This document shows, piece by piece, positions 7,421 to 13,750 of a stretch of DNA of 20,003 nt. This DNA comes from a virus: IMG/VR virus record IMGVR_UViG_3300017741_000086, positions 1 through 20,003 of that record. The stretch is one strand, 5' to 3'. Below the pieces are notes generated by a model. It was not told the DNA's origin and ran no database searches. It saw nothing but the letters and a program-made list of their open reading frames with translations. Both the position numbers and the translations under genes were made by a program. The number at the start of each line of letters is the position of its first letter. The stretch's first letter is position 1.

Positions 7421-7641
7421 GAATAAAGCGCAGAGATCAAACGTTGCAACGTATCTTTTTTAATGTGGTAATGCTTTCTGCAGGAGATGTGGTCTCTATC
7501 AACAGGAAGTTCCACCGAATAAAAATCTGTAGAACACACCGTACACTTTTTAACCCGTGTTACAGCTACTTCGTGCGAAGAACGAGTTCCACTGGTTGTT
7601 ATGGCACCTTTACCTGAGGCACCGCAATTAGGGCACTCCAT
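7417..7641 (-). CDS. NrdR-like zinc-ribbon protein (copy 1)
   Basis: A 74-residue protein with two zinc-binding pairs, C3-x2-C6 (MECPNC) and C33-x2-C36 (KKCTVC), followed by FYSVELP. This matches the zinc-ribbon half of NrdR, the repressor of ribonucleotide reductase genes, in which the second Cys pair is followed by F-T-x-x-E. The ATP-cone domain of true NrdR is absent. I chose the ATG at 7641 because it forms a TAATG junction with the sigma factor stop; an ATG at 7656 would add five residues inside the sigma gene. Sited between the sigma factor and thyX, it may regulate transcription or bind nucleic acid. It is a paralogue of the protein at 11755-11991. Confidence 0.75.
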   Translation of the reverse strand: MECPNCGASGKGAITTSGTRSSHEVAVTRVKKCTVCSTDFYSVELPVDRDHISCRKHYHIKKDTLQRLISALYS

Positions 7642-8501
7642 TATAAAGGCCCGCAAGTGCCGAGCTTTGCCAGCACATGAAGTTTTCTTAAGGCCCTATG
7701 GCACCTTTGCCTTACACGTTCTCTAGACATACCCAAGTCTTTTGAAACCTTTATGTAGGTCTGCGGCTCACCACCATCAAAAGCAAACACACGTTCCACG
7801 ATGGTACGGTCCACGGGGTTTAGGGTCATCAATAATCTGTCAACGGTGTCACTGCAGAAAAGGTTGTCAAGCTTTTCCATGGGATGCTCACCATCAGTAA
7901 TAAGCTCAACCAAGGTATGTTCTTGAGAATCCAGCCCGGTTCTAGGCTTATCCAAGCTAAGACAGTCTTCACTACGTTCCAGGTACTCCCGCAATCGCTT
8001 AGGGGGTGTAGCACAGTACTCTGCACTTTCCTCTAAGGTGGGCGGTCTACCATGTGACAACTCAAATTGAGGCGCCCACTGGCGCAGCTTTGCCAGTATT
8101 TCCCCGGCATGGGACGGAATGCGGATCATCCGGTCGTGGTAACTCAGGTAGCGACTAATCGACTGCCTGATCCACCAATAGACATACGTGGACAAGGCGT
8201 AACCACGCTCTGGGTCGAACTTTTTAATGCCGTGAGCAAGTCCGATGTTTCCTTCTTGTACAATGTCAAACATTTCTGTGCGCCTGGAACGTAATGTGTA
8301 ACGTTTTGCAATAGAAACCACAAGCCTTAGGTTGCAGTTGATGAGCTTTTGATAGGCCCGCTTACCTGTCCTAATTTCCTTTTCGGTGGGATTTTCAGAT
8401 GTAACCCAAACCTGTACCTGCCGCGCCAACAGTATTTCCTGCTCTTTATTTAAGAGCGGATACCGGACAATGTCCTTCAGATATTCACTAAAGCCGTCCA
8501 T
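7641..8501 (-). CDS. Phage sigma-70 family factor, group 2 (cyanobacterial type)
   Basis: A 286-residue sigma factor that should direct host RNA polymerase to phage promoters. Residues 1-35 (YLKDIVRYPLLNKEQEI) match region 1.2. Residues 55-130 cover regions 2.1-2.4, with NLRLVVSIAKRY, DIVQEGNIGL and FDPERG followed by STYVYWWIRQSISR, the -10 recognition helix, then RMIRIPSH. Region 3 runs to about 185. Region 4 (215-280) ends with MSRERVRQRCHRALRKL, an almost canonical -35-binding helix-turn-helix. Region 1.1 is absent, as in group 2 sigmas. The region 1.2 wording resembles cyanobacterial SigB-like proteins, the best clue to the host. It is joined by TAATG junctions to the gene before (8501) and the zinc ribbon after (7641). 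Confidence 0.93.
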   Translation of the reverse strand: MDGFSEYLKDIVRYPLLNKEQEILLARQVQVWVTSENPTEKEIRTGKRAYQKLINCNLRLVVSIAKRYTLRSRRTEMFDIVQEGNIGLAHGIKKFDPERGYALSTYVYWWIRQSISRYLSYHDRMIRIPSHAGEILAKLRQWAPQFELSHGRPPTLEESAEYCATPPKRLREYLERSEDCLSLDKPRTGLDSQEHTLVELITDGEHPMEKLDNLFCSDTVDRLLMTLNPVDRTIVERVFAFDGGEPQTYIKVSKDLGMSRERVRQRCHRALRKLHVLAKLGTCGPL

Positions 8502-8713
8502 TAGTAAGAAACTTCTACAATGCTTGGCACGTAACCCATGCTGTCTTCGAGGCTACGTGCCACCTGACAAGCTTTTTCAATAGTCACATAGGAGCAGGCG
8601 TCTTCTGCTTTGTACGTTAAACAAACACCGTTGTTAGCTGGAAGTTTTTCGTAGTAGGCCGCAAGATACATGGTTTTACCTTGGCTTTTTGTTTTAAGTG
8701 CGTAGCGGGTCAT
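8501..8713 (-). CDS. 70-aa protein of unknown function before the sigma gene
   Basis: The stop TAA overlaps the sigma factor ATG (TAATG), so it probably couples sigma translation. I place the start at ATG 8713 (MTRYALKTKSQGKTMYL); a TTG at 8755 would add 14 residues but follows no clear ribosome-binding site. The product is a small alpha/beta protein with YLAAYYEKL and a helix TIEKACQVARSLEDSMG. I recognise no family. A gene fused this tightly to a sigma factor could modulate it, for instance as an anti-sigma, but that is only context. Confidence 0.6.
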   Translation of the reverse strand: MTRYALKTKSQGKTMYLAAYYEKLPANNGVCLTYKAEDACSYVTIEKACQVARSLEDSMGYVPSIVEVSY

Positions 8714-8761
8714 CAGCTGGTAAGTAGTAGACTCAGGAAGAGTAGCACAGTACAAAGACTT

Positions 8762-9028
8762 TTACTCGCTGCCTTCAGGAGCTTTACGTGACTTAATACG
8801 GCCTTCCACCCGTTTACGCACAGAAGCCCGCCAAGCAGCTTCATCCTTAGCAACTGCCTCGTTGTAAACCGCAGCCGGGTATTCCCGTTCCAATGCTCTG
8901 TAGACCGCGTTACGAATCCAGGCGGTGGGGCGTGTACCAGCCTTTTCAGCTAGGTCAAACAGCAATTTTGCCCTATGCGGATCAAGAAGAATCTGCATAT
9001 ATGTTTTATTTCCGTGCCTAATCGCCAT
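8762..9028 (-). CDS. Ribbon-helix-helix (CopG/Arc-like) protein
   Basis: An 88-residue protein with the RHH pattern: a short strand KTYMQILLD (about 8-16), helix A RAKLLFDLAEKAG, a turn RPTAW and helix B IRNAVYRALERE. RHH proteins bind DNA as dimers through the strand and usually act as transcriptional repressors. The C-terminal half is charged (AWRASVRKRVEGRIKSRK) and may stabilise the dimer or bind DNA. The start is ATG 9028; a TTG lies just before it. It sits six bases beyond the longest possible start of the next gene and two genes before the sigma factor, so it is a candidate regulator of phage transcription. Function is inferred from fold only. Confidence 0.7.
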   Translation of the reverse strand: MAIRHGNKTYMQILLDPHRAKLLFDLAEKAGTRPTAWIRNAVYRALEREYPAAVYNEAVAKDEAAWRASVRKRVEGRIKSRKAPEGSE

Positions 9029-9065
9029 CAAGTAGTAGCCCAGTAGATTTTAGTCTAGCATTGTG

Positions 9066-9242
9066 CTACCAAAGAAGCGCATTATCAACATGCTTACGCC
9101 AGCCAGTCTGCTGATCCTTACGAGCTTTTGTGCGTTGTTTACGGCAGCCCCGCCTTATTTCCCTAGCACCTTCAAGGAAATTGGCTGCGCGGAGCAAATC
9201 TGCAGTGCTGGCACGCGCTATTTCGTACTGCAAGAACTTCAT
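9066..9242 (-). CDS. 58-aa basic helical protein of unknown function
   Basis: ATG 9242 opens a 58-residue frame (MKFLQYEIARASTADLL onward) with a helix followed by a very basic segment (REIRRGCRKQRTKARKD) that could contact nucleic acid. Upstream in-frame starts reach 9281. It overlaps the 3' end of the next gene upstream by about 70 bases in another phase. Both frames look plausibly coding, so either could be run-on; this one has the more natural composition in the overlap. Confidence 0.45.
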   Translation of the reverse strand: MKFLQYEIARASTADLLRAANFLEGAREIRRGCRKQRTKARKDQQTGWRKHVDNALLW

Positions 9243-9369
9243 AACTATCTGCCGCCCTGTCTCCGGTGGCATAGGCAGCATCCATCACTTCCGCAAGACT
9301 ACGGTAACAACCTGTTTCCTGAGGGCTACGGAAGAACCATCCGTTAAGCGTTCGATAGATGCTGACCAT
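9172..9369 (-). CDS. 65-aa protein of unknown function downstream of polA
   Basis: ATG 9369 lies 13 bases past the polA stop. The first 45 residues (VSIYRTLNGWFF through SYEVLAV) look like a natural small alpha/beta domain with a helix SLAEVMDAAYATG. The last 20, where the frame overlaps the next gene, contain C-x2-C but look less natural. No ribosome-binding site is obvious. No family recognised. Confidence 0.5.
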   Translation of the reverse strand: MVSIYRTLNGWFFRSPQETGCYRSLAEVMDAAYATGDRAADSYEVLAVRNSACQHCRFAPRSQFP

Positions 9370-9382
9370 GCTGCGCTACTTA

Positions 9383-11320
9383 TTAATGGATCTCGGACCA
9401 ACGCTTTCCTACAGAAGGTTCAGCTAGAGGCGGAATATCTCCCAGCCACTTAGCTTCGGCGCTTTCCATTACTTGTTTTAGCTGGTCCGCCCACTGCTGC
9501 GCCTTATCTTCACGAACAAGTAAGAGAATTTCATCGTGGATACAAGCTGCAATTTTTACTTCCTGTTCACCAGCTTCAAGAACCTTTGGCCAGAGGTTTC
9601 CTAGAGCGCATTTAAGGATGGCCGCACCAGCACCTTGAATTGGAGTGTTGCACCTTACCGTAAGGCGGTTCATGTCACCTGGCAGAAAGCGCCGCATATC
9701 AGAGCCTGGGATACGAATTTCGGCCCACCGGTTACTTGCTGTCTTTGATGCGTCTGCAGCATTCTGGTTTTGCCACTGCCTCACACCTGCATAAGTGCTC
9801 AACCATTGGTTACGAATTGTTGCAGCGGCTTCAACCGTCATGGTGACACCAGAGCTAGCAGCGTAATCACGCAAGCCTTTAGCGCCTGACCCATACAGCA
9901 AACCAAAATTGGCGCTTTTCGCAATCTGGCGAGTGCAGCCAATTGCCTCAGCGGTAACCGTGTGGAGGTCTTCACCAGCCTGGAACGCCTTGGTCATCTT
10001 TTCATCCTGCGCCACTGCTGCAGCGAGCCGAAGTTCCATCTGCCCAAAATCCGCATCCACAAGCAGCCAACCATCAGGAGCTTCAACACATTGCCGAAAC
10101 TCTGTATCACGGGGAATTTGCTGGTTGTTGGGCTTGATGCAGGACATACGGCCTGATTCCGCTCCAAGCTGGAGGTAGCTGGCACGTACAAAGCCACCTG
10201 GGTCCATTTTTTCAAGGATCCCTTCAGCCATTTGACGACGCTTTTCACTTTTCTTCCACGCCAAATAGGTCTGTATGACATGGTGATCCGCAGCGTAATC
10301 CTGAAGTGCTGCCCTACTAGCACTAGGCTTACCTGTTTTATTGTCCTTTGGCACTGTCCCCAGAAGTGCTGTGAACTTTTCTAACAATTGCTTGGGACTA
10401 CTTAAGTTAAAGCCTGCTTCTAGCTTGGTCCCACGGCGAGCATCACCCGTAGCTTTTGGCCTGAGGTTAAACGCTTTCGGCGCCGTTTCAATCTGTTCAA
10501 TTTCAGCGTACCACTTCTCGTAGTCTGAGTCTTCGTGCCCCATTTGCGTGACAAGGTCTCGAAGCTTTGAAAGTCTTTGAGTATTTGCTGCTTCTCTTGG
10601 CAGCTTATGTTCCGCTGGAAGCGCATTATCAAGTTCCCGTAAAAAGTCTCTACCGAGCGCATGAATGTCGTGTTGGTAATCAGTACAAAGCTGCTCAAGA
10701 CTGGTACGGTTCCAAGGAAGCCCGGTACGCCACATCTGGGCCATAGCGGGAAGTGCTCTGCACTCTAATGTATAAGCTTCAGACAGCCGTGCATTTTGTA
10801 GTGCTGCTGTAAGTGGATAGTCCAGCTGCAGCAGCACCTCAACATCTTTAGCGGCATAGACCAACTGGTCTCGACTTAAGACTGGAACGCTCCAATCAGA
10901 CCGCTGCTGTTCCTTGTCGAGTTCAATTTTGAGAACACGTTTGGCCACATGGGCCAGTCCGTGTCTGAGGTTAGGCGTTCCATTGTGGTGGAGCTTACTG
11001 GCAAGCATGGTGCAGCCAATCCGGCCACGCACATAGATGTTATGTTCCTGCAACCAACCAAGATCAAACACTGCATTGTGCGCTAACCAGTAACGCTCAC
11101 CATTGGTAAAGAACAGTCGGAGTTTTTGCCAGCCATCTGCATCTAGTTCAAAGCAGTCAATGATGACGATAGTTTTACTAACTTCGCATCCCAGCTGGAT
11201 TAAACGGAGTTTGCCTATTTCAGGCTGTAGCTGGAGCGTTTCAGTATCGAAGGCGATAGAAATGGATGTCGAGATCTTCTGCAGATGCTCGACACCGAAA
11301 AACAAGTTGTAGTCAGACAT
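9383..11320 (-). CDS. polA: DNA polymerase A (family A) with 3'-5' exonuclease
   Basis: A 645-residue replicative polymerase. The N-terminal proofreading exonuclease is intact: Exo I D25-x-E27 (FDTET), Exo II HNAVFD with D86, Exo III Y155-x3-D159. The polymerase motifs are also complete. Motif A is VDADFGQMELR with catalytic D424. Motif B has R464 and K468, then F472, Y476 and G477. Motif C is HDE at 595-597. F472 matches the position of E. coli Phe762. The finger segment between HTVTAEAIG and motif B is about ten residues shorter than in bacterial Pol I. There is no 5' nuclease domain, as usual in phages. The 140-aa GW-repeat gene ends nine bases upstream and no clear ribosome-binding site is present. 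Sequence alone strongly supports the call. Confidence 0.96.
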   Translation of the reverse strand: MSDYNLFFGVEHLQKISTSISIAFDTETLQLQPEIGKLRLIQLGCEVSKTIVIIDCFELDADGWQKLRLFFTNGERYWLAHNAVFDLGWLQEHNIYVRGRIGCTMLASKLHHNGTPNLRHGLAHVAKRVLKIELDKEQQRSDWSVPVLSRDQLVYAAKDVEVLLQLDYPLTAALQNARLSEAYTLECRALPAMAQMWRTGLPWNRTSLEQLCTDYQHDIHALGRDFLRELDNALPAEHKLPREAANTQRLSKLRDLVTQMGHEDSDYEKWYAEIEQIETAPKAFNLRPKATGDARRGTKLEAGFNLSSPKQLLEKFTALLGTVPKDNKTGKPSASRAALQDYAADHHVIQTYLAWKKSEKRRQMAEGILEKMDPGGFVRASYLQLGAESGRMSCIKPNNQQIPRDTEFRQCVEAPDGWLLVDADFGQMELRLAAAVAQDEKMTKAFQAGEDLHTVTAEAIGCTRQIAKSANFGLLYGSGAKGLRDYAASSGVTMTVEAAATIRNQWLSTYAGVRQWQNQNAADASKTASNRWAEIRIPGSDMRRFLPGDMNRLTVRCNTPIQGAGAAILKCALGNLWPKVLEAGEQEVKIAACIHDEILLLVREDKAQQWADQLKQVMESAEAKWLGDIPPLAEPSVGKRWSEIH

Positions 11321-11329
11321 GGGTGGTCT

Positions 11330-11752
11330 TCAAAGAAGTGTGTATTCAGGAAGTGGGCCTGTCCATTCGGACTCGTGTTGGCCTTCGGGACTGTACCATC
11401 CGCTGTCGTCTATACGCCAGCCAGCTGTGCAACGCTTAAGCGCCTTGTAATTTTCCCAAACAGGTTCTTCAGGAAAAGGGTTTCCGTAGTCGTGTTCCCA
11501 GTCGTGTTCGCTGATGCCGGTGGGTGTATACCAGCCACCTTCGTCAGCTTCCCAACCTTCTGCAGTGCGCATTTTCCAGAGCTTGTCTTCGTCGGCCATA
11601 GCGCGATCAACTTGAGCAGCGTTCACAGCGTAGTTATCGAACCAGGCCGCAACCCGAAGGTTGTAATCTGCGGCATCGCTCTGTGCGCAGCTTGGAACGT
11701 TCTTAAGTTTTACGCTTGCAAAGGTGCTGGTGTCAAGTGGGTGTGTAGACAT
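11330..11752 (-). CDS. 140-aa protein with two GW/WYxP repeats
   Basis: A 140-residue acidic protein with two 20-residue copies of one motif, at 66-85 and 111-130. The pattern is G-W-x-x-D-D/E-x-G-W-Y-S/T-P-x-G-x-x-E-x-x-W. Each copy follows a short amphipathic segment. Repeats rich in Trp, Tyr and Pro often form small beta modules for binding, but I know no named family. The first 60 residues look helical. It sits between a zinc-ribbon gene (two-base gap) and polA, in the same transcript, so a role near DNA or nucleotide metabolism is possible but not shown. Confidence 0.65.
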   Translation of the reverse strand: MSTHPLDTSTFASVKLKNVPSCAQSDAADYNLRVAAWFDNYAVNAAQVDRAMADEDKLWKMRTAEGWEADEGGWYTPTGISEHDWEHDYGNPFPEEPVWENYKALKRCTAGWRIDDSGWYSPEGQHESEWTGPLPEYTLL

Positions 11753-11754
11753 GA

Positions 11755-11991
11755 TTAAAGAGGAAAAGTTTCGTAAGAGGTTTGCAAGAGGTTTTTGATG
11801 ATTACCTCTAGCTCTGCAACCCTATCATTGGAGTCAAGGTCGCAGACAATTGGGACTTCAGCTGTAAACCATTTGTAACCACAGGCTGGGCATTTACGGC
11901 CCCGCACAATGCTGCTTTCAAAACGAGGTTTGGTTTGAGTGACCCACCGATCACCTTTTTGCGGTGACCGGTTGCAGTCTGGACAGTTCAT
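11755..11991 (-). CDS. NrdR-like zinc-ribbon protein (copy 2)
   Basis: A 78-residue protein with C3-x2-C6 (NCPDC) and C34-x2-C37 (RKCPACG), followed by WFTAEVP. The spacing and the F-T-A-E segment follow the zinc-ribbon half of NrdR even more closely than copy 1 at 7417-7641. The rest is a short helix (DRVAELEVIIKNLLQT). No ATP cone is present. It has no ribosome-binding site of its own: the ATG at 11991 overlaps the stop of a six-codon minigene. Likely DNA or RNA binding. A role as regulator of nucleotide or replication genes is inference. Confidence 0.75.
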   Translation of the reverse strand: MNCPDCNRSPQKGDRWVTQTKPRFESSIVRGRKCPACGYKWFTAEVPIVCDLDSNDRVAELEVIIKNLLQTSYETFPL

Positions 11992-12008
11992 GCGAGAGGA
12001 TCAGTCAT
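11988..12008 (-). CDS. Six-codon coupling minigene (MTDPLA)
   Basis: A strong ribosome-binding site (AGGAGG at 12016-12021) precedes ATG 12008, which forms TGATG with the stop of the 200-aa gene. The frame is only MTDPLA and stops at TGA 11988-11990, overlapping the ATG of the zinc-ribbon gene in ATGA. The MTD start is shared with neighbouring genes, so it may be the stub of a lost gene that now delivers ribosomes to the zinc-ribbon gene. Confidence 0.5.
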   Translation of the reverse strand: MTDPLA

Positions 12009-12610
12009 CAGTTGTCCTCCTTTTGGGTAATGGGAGCTTCAGAAATCAGCTGTAACAGCGTGTCACGCTGACGGAGGCGGGTGGCGGCTTTGGCGGCGGC
12101 GGTGGCGGCGGTGGACCAAGCGGCGTAGGCGGCGGACCAAGCGGCACTAACGGTGGCAGAGGCGGCGGCACTGGCGTCGGTGGCGTCGGTGGCGGCGGTG
12201 GTGGCGGCAGCCTCAGGCCATTCCTTACCATCTGCTAACAGATCCATCCCTTCAATGACTGGGCCAATAACCGCTTGAATATCATCAGGAACGGGCGGCA
12301 ACGCTCGCAGCTCTGCAGCAAGAAACTTCCAGCCGACGGGGCTCAGATCTTTACCGTCACATGCGACCGCCTGGGGAATTGCAGCAAAGAACGAAAGTGC
12401 TTCATCCGCTGGCAACCCCTCAAAAATAGATTCGGCAATACGGGTGACCATCAGCGGAATACCGTATTCGTTCTCGATAAATTCAGGATCGTCGCGACCG
12501 TTGGCAAGACAGCCGATACAACAGGTCTTGTAAGAGCCTTGCGCAACGCGATCAGCTTTAACGTGAGCAACGACTTCGGATTGAAGCTTTTGAAAGTTTT
12601 TAGTAATCAC
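12008..12610 (-). CDS. 200-aa protein with Ala/Trp-rich helical segment
   Basis: A 200-residue protein starting at GTG 12610, preceded by GGGG (12619-12622) and overlapping the upstream stop in GTGA. Residues 1-130 form a mixed domain with C30, C31 and C34 (TCCIGC), then an EYGIPLMVTRIAESIF helix and a PQAVACDGKDLS loop. Residues 133-177 are mostly Ala, Thr and Ser with W158 and W165 and repeated AAW/AAY steps, predicted to be a long helix. The C-terminal TQKEDN codons encode the ribosome-binding site of the following minigene. Ala-rich helices of this type occur in several phage proteins without known function. I do not recognise the N-terminal domain. Confidence 0.65.
   Translation of the reverse strand: MITKNFQKLQSEVVAHVKADRVAQGSYKTCCIGCLANGRDDPEFIENEYGIPLMVTRIAESIFEGLPADEALSFFAAIPQAVACDGKDLSPVGWKFLAAELRALPPVPDDIQAVIGPVIEGMDLLADGKEWPEAAATTAATDATDASAAASATVSAAWSAAYAAWSTAATAAAKAATRLRQRDTLLQLISEAPITQKEDN
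12072..12212 (+). repeat. GGN-rich low-complexity tract (codes poly-Ala on - strand)
   Basis: About 140 bases are dominated by GGC, GGT and GCG steps on the + strand, with a repeated GGCGGACCAAGCGGC-like unit. On the - strand they encode the Ala/Trp-rich helix of the 200-aa protein. Many closely spaced GG pairs make two-tier G-quadruplexes on the + strand possible. The tract is prone to slippage. Confidence 0.8.
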
Positions 12611-12816
12611 TGGTTGTTCCCCTTTTGTTGTTGTTGTCGATGATCGTCCAAGTCGTCAACCAACTTGCTCATCTCTAAATACCACTGGAAGTTCACATCC
12701 CTGCCTGCGTCAATCAGCCTGCCAGCGGCTAACACAAGTTCATGCAACCGTTTGGTTTTCCAAATGTACTCTGGCTCGATTCCAATAGGCGGACGAGAGG
12801 GGTTGGATTCAGTCAT
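12607..12816 (-). CDS. 69-aa small phage protein of unknown function
   Basis: ATG 12816 is preceded by GGAGAA (12823-12828) encoded within the LENNND end of the upstream gene. The 69-residue product has an N-terminal RPPIGIEPEYIWKTKRL, then a helix AAGRLIDAGR and an NFQWYLEMSKLVDDL segment. I recognise the general pattern of a small phage family in which an I-x-P-x-x-I-W start is followed by a helix and a second W motif; its function is not known to me. Its last codons (KGNNQ) encode the ribosome-binding site of the 200-aa gene, and its stop forms GTGA with that gene's GTG. Confidence 0.65.
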   Translation of the reverse strand: MTESNPSRPPIGIEPEYIWKTKRLHELVLAAGRLIDAGRDVNFQWYLEMSKLVDDLDDHRQQQQKGNNQ

Positions 12817-13135
12817 TGTTGTTCTCCAGTTGGTTGATTAGTTTAAGAAGTTCTTCTTCACTAGCTCCACCAATCAGTCGTTCAAGTTTCTCTTTAGGTG
12901 TTTCAATAAACTTCCACCTACGATGGTTGATTTTGCCATAGATAGTCTCATAGACATCGCCACCCACAGCGCCATAGATATCGCCATTGATGTCGCCACT
13001 TACAGCGCCATAGATATCTCCATTGACATTGCCATAGATGTGGCCAAAGACAGAGCGGACTCTCCAGCCCAGGGCATCCCCGTGCTCAAAACTAACAAGC
13101 TTTAGGACTTCTTCAAGTGTGATTTGTTTGGTCAT
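12809..13135 (-). CDS. 108-aa tetrapeptide-repeat protein (copy B)
   Basis: I set the start at ATG 13135 because AGGAGA (13143-13148) lies just upstream and the first residues (MTKQITLEE) match those of the paralogue at 13743-14066; a longer frame to 13267 has no such support. Residues 30-69 are ten unbroken tetrads of the form x-G-x-[I/V], probably a regular beta-solenoid. The flanks are a short N-terminal helix (LEEVLKLV) and a C-terminal W-x-F-[IV]-E segment followed by a helix EEELLKLINQL. The DNA shows a 36-base repeat (12966 and 13002), equal to three tetrads. The last codons carry the ribosome-binding site and start of the next gene. No function is known to me; a scaffold or binding role is a guess. 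Confidence 0.75.
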   Translation of the reverse strand: MTKQITLEEVLKLVSFEHGDALGWRVRSVFGHIYGNVNGDIYGAVSGDINGDIYGAVGGDVYETIYGKINHRRWKFIETPKEKLERLIGGASEEELLKLINQLENNND

Positions 13136-13172
13136 CAGTTGTTCTCCTGTGTGGTGGGGGTGGTTGAACGTG

Positions 13173-13463
13173 TCATTCAAGGGGGGATGCGATGCAGGTG
13201 TTTGCGTTTTCTTTGATCCATTCAATCGCTTCACTGATAGATAAATCAGGAAAGTCTCTGATGTCAAAATTTCCAGTGGCTAACCAGAAAACTTCATCGG
13301 GGTCACAAAATCCCGTCTCAACATCACGCCAGCCAAAGCCGGTCATTCGATCCACAACTGTGATGGATCCCCATGGTGCGTGATGAGCCTGTTGACTATC
13401 GCCGTCATACATTTGAACATCGTTAAAAACCAAGTCCTTAATCTTTTGTGTTAGGTCAGTCAT
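13173..13463 (-). CDS. 96-aa protein of unknown function
   Basis: ATG 13463 forms TGATG with the upstream stop and is preceded by AGGAGG (13471-13476). The product is acidic and 96 residues long: an N-terminal helix TQKIKDLVFND, a beta-rich middle (GSITVVDRMTGFGWRDVETG), then DLSISEAIEWIKENANT. The last helix has the EAIEWIKEN pattern, faintly echoed by EQVIEWMKAN in the next gene upstream, so the two may share a distant origin. No family recognised. A 37-base gap with a copy of the duplicated handle follows it. Confidence 0.65.
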   Translation of the reverse strand: MTDLTQKIKDLVFNDVQMYDGDSQQAHHAPWGSITVVDRMTGFGWRDVETGFCDPDEVFWLATGNFDIRDFPDLSISEAIEWIKENANTCIASPLE

Positions 13464-13750
13464 CAGTTGTCCTCCTGTGTTGGGCGCATTGCTTCTCGAA
13501 GGTCTTTCAGAAGTTCGTCCTCTTTAATGTAAGCATTTGAAAAATCATCGTAGAGATAATCATAACTTTCATGAGAGTCATGATTCATTAGGTTTGCTTT
13601 CATCCACTCAATCACCTGCTCCAACTGTTCATCACGACCTAAATCGTAAGCGGCTCGCATGTCATCTTCGTCGTAGGGGTTGCTGTATCCAGGCTCGTCA
13701 CCGTGGATTTTGTCCATCATCTCATCAGTCAGTGGGTGTTGGTCAGTCAC
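13463..13750 (-). CDS. 95-aa acidic protein of unknown function
   Basis: I place the start at GTG 13750 because GGAGG (13757-13761) lies six bases before it and the resulting MTDQHPL start matches the MTD/MTE starts of neighbours. A frame open to 13801 has no such site. The product is strongly acidic with a helix DMRAAYDLGRDEQLEQVIEW and an Asp/Tyr-rich stretch (SYDYLYDDFSNAY). It overlaps the upstream gene by eight bases. The C-terminal TQEDN codons encode the ribosome-binding site of the following gene. No family recognised; an acidic DNA-mimic role is conceivable but unsupported. Confidence 0.65.
   Translation of the reverse strand: MTDQHPLTDEMMDKIHGDEPGYSNPYDEDDMRAAYDLGRDEQLEQVIEWMKANLMNHDSHESYDYLYDDFSNAYIKEDELLKDLREAMRPTQEDN

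Noticed and set aside
11285-11758. 157-codon + strand frame
   Set aside because: It is antisense to the GW-repeat gene and the end of the zinc-ribbon gene, both with clear motifs, and it is Cys/Val-rich like an antisense shadow.
12961-13050. Short direct repeats resembling a CRISPR array
   Set aside because: The 36-bp units are contiguous, in frame and explained by the protein tetrads; there are no spacers.
13136-13267. N-terminal extension of the copy B tetrapeptide-repeat gene to 13267
   Set aside because: The paralogue begins at the matching MTKQITLEE, AGGAGA sits just before ATG 13135, and the extension overlaps the previous gene.
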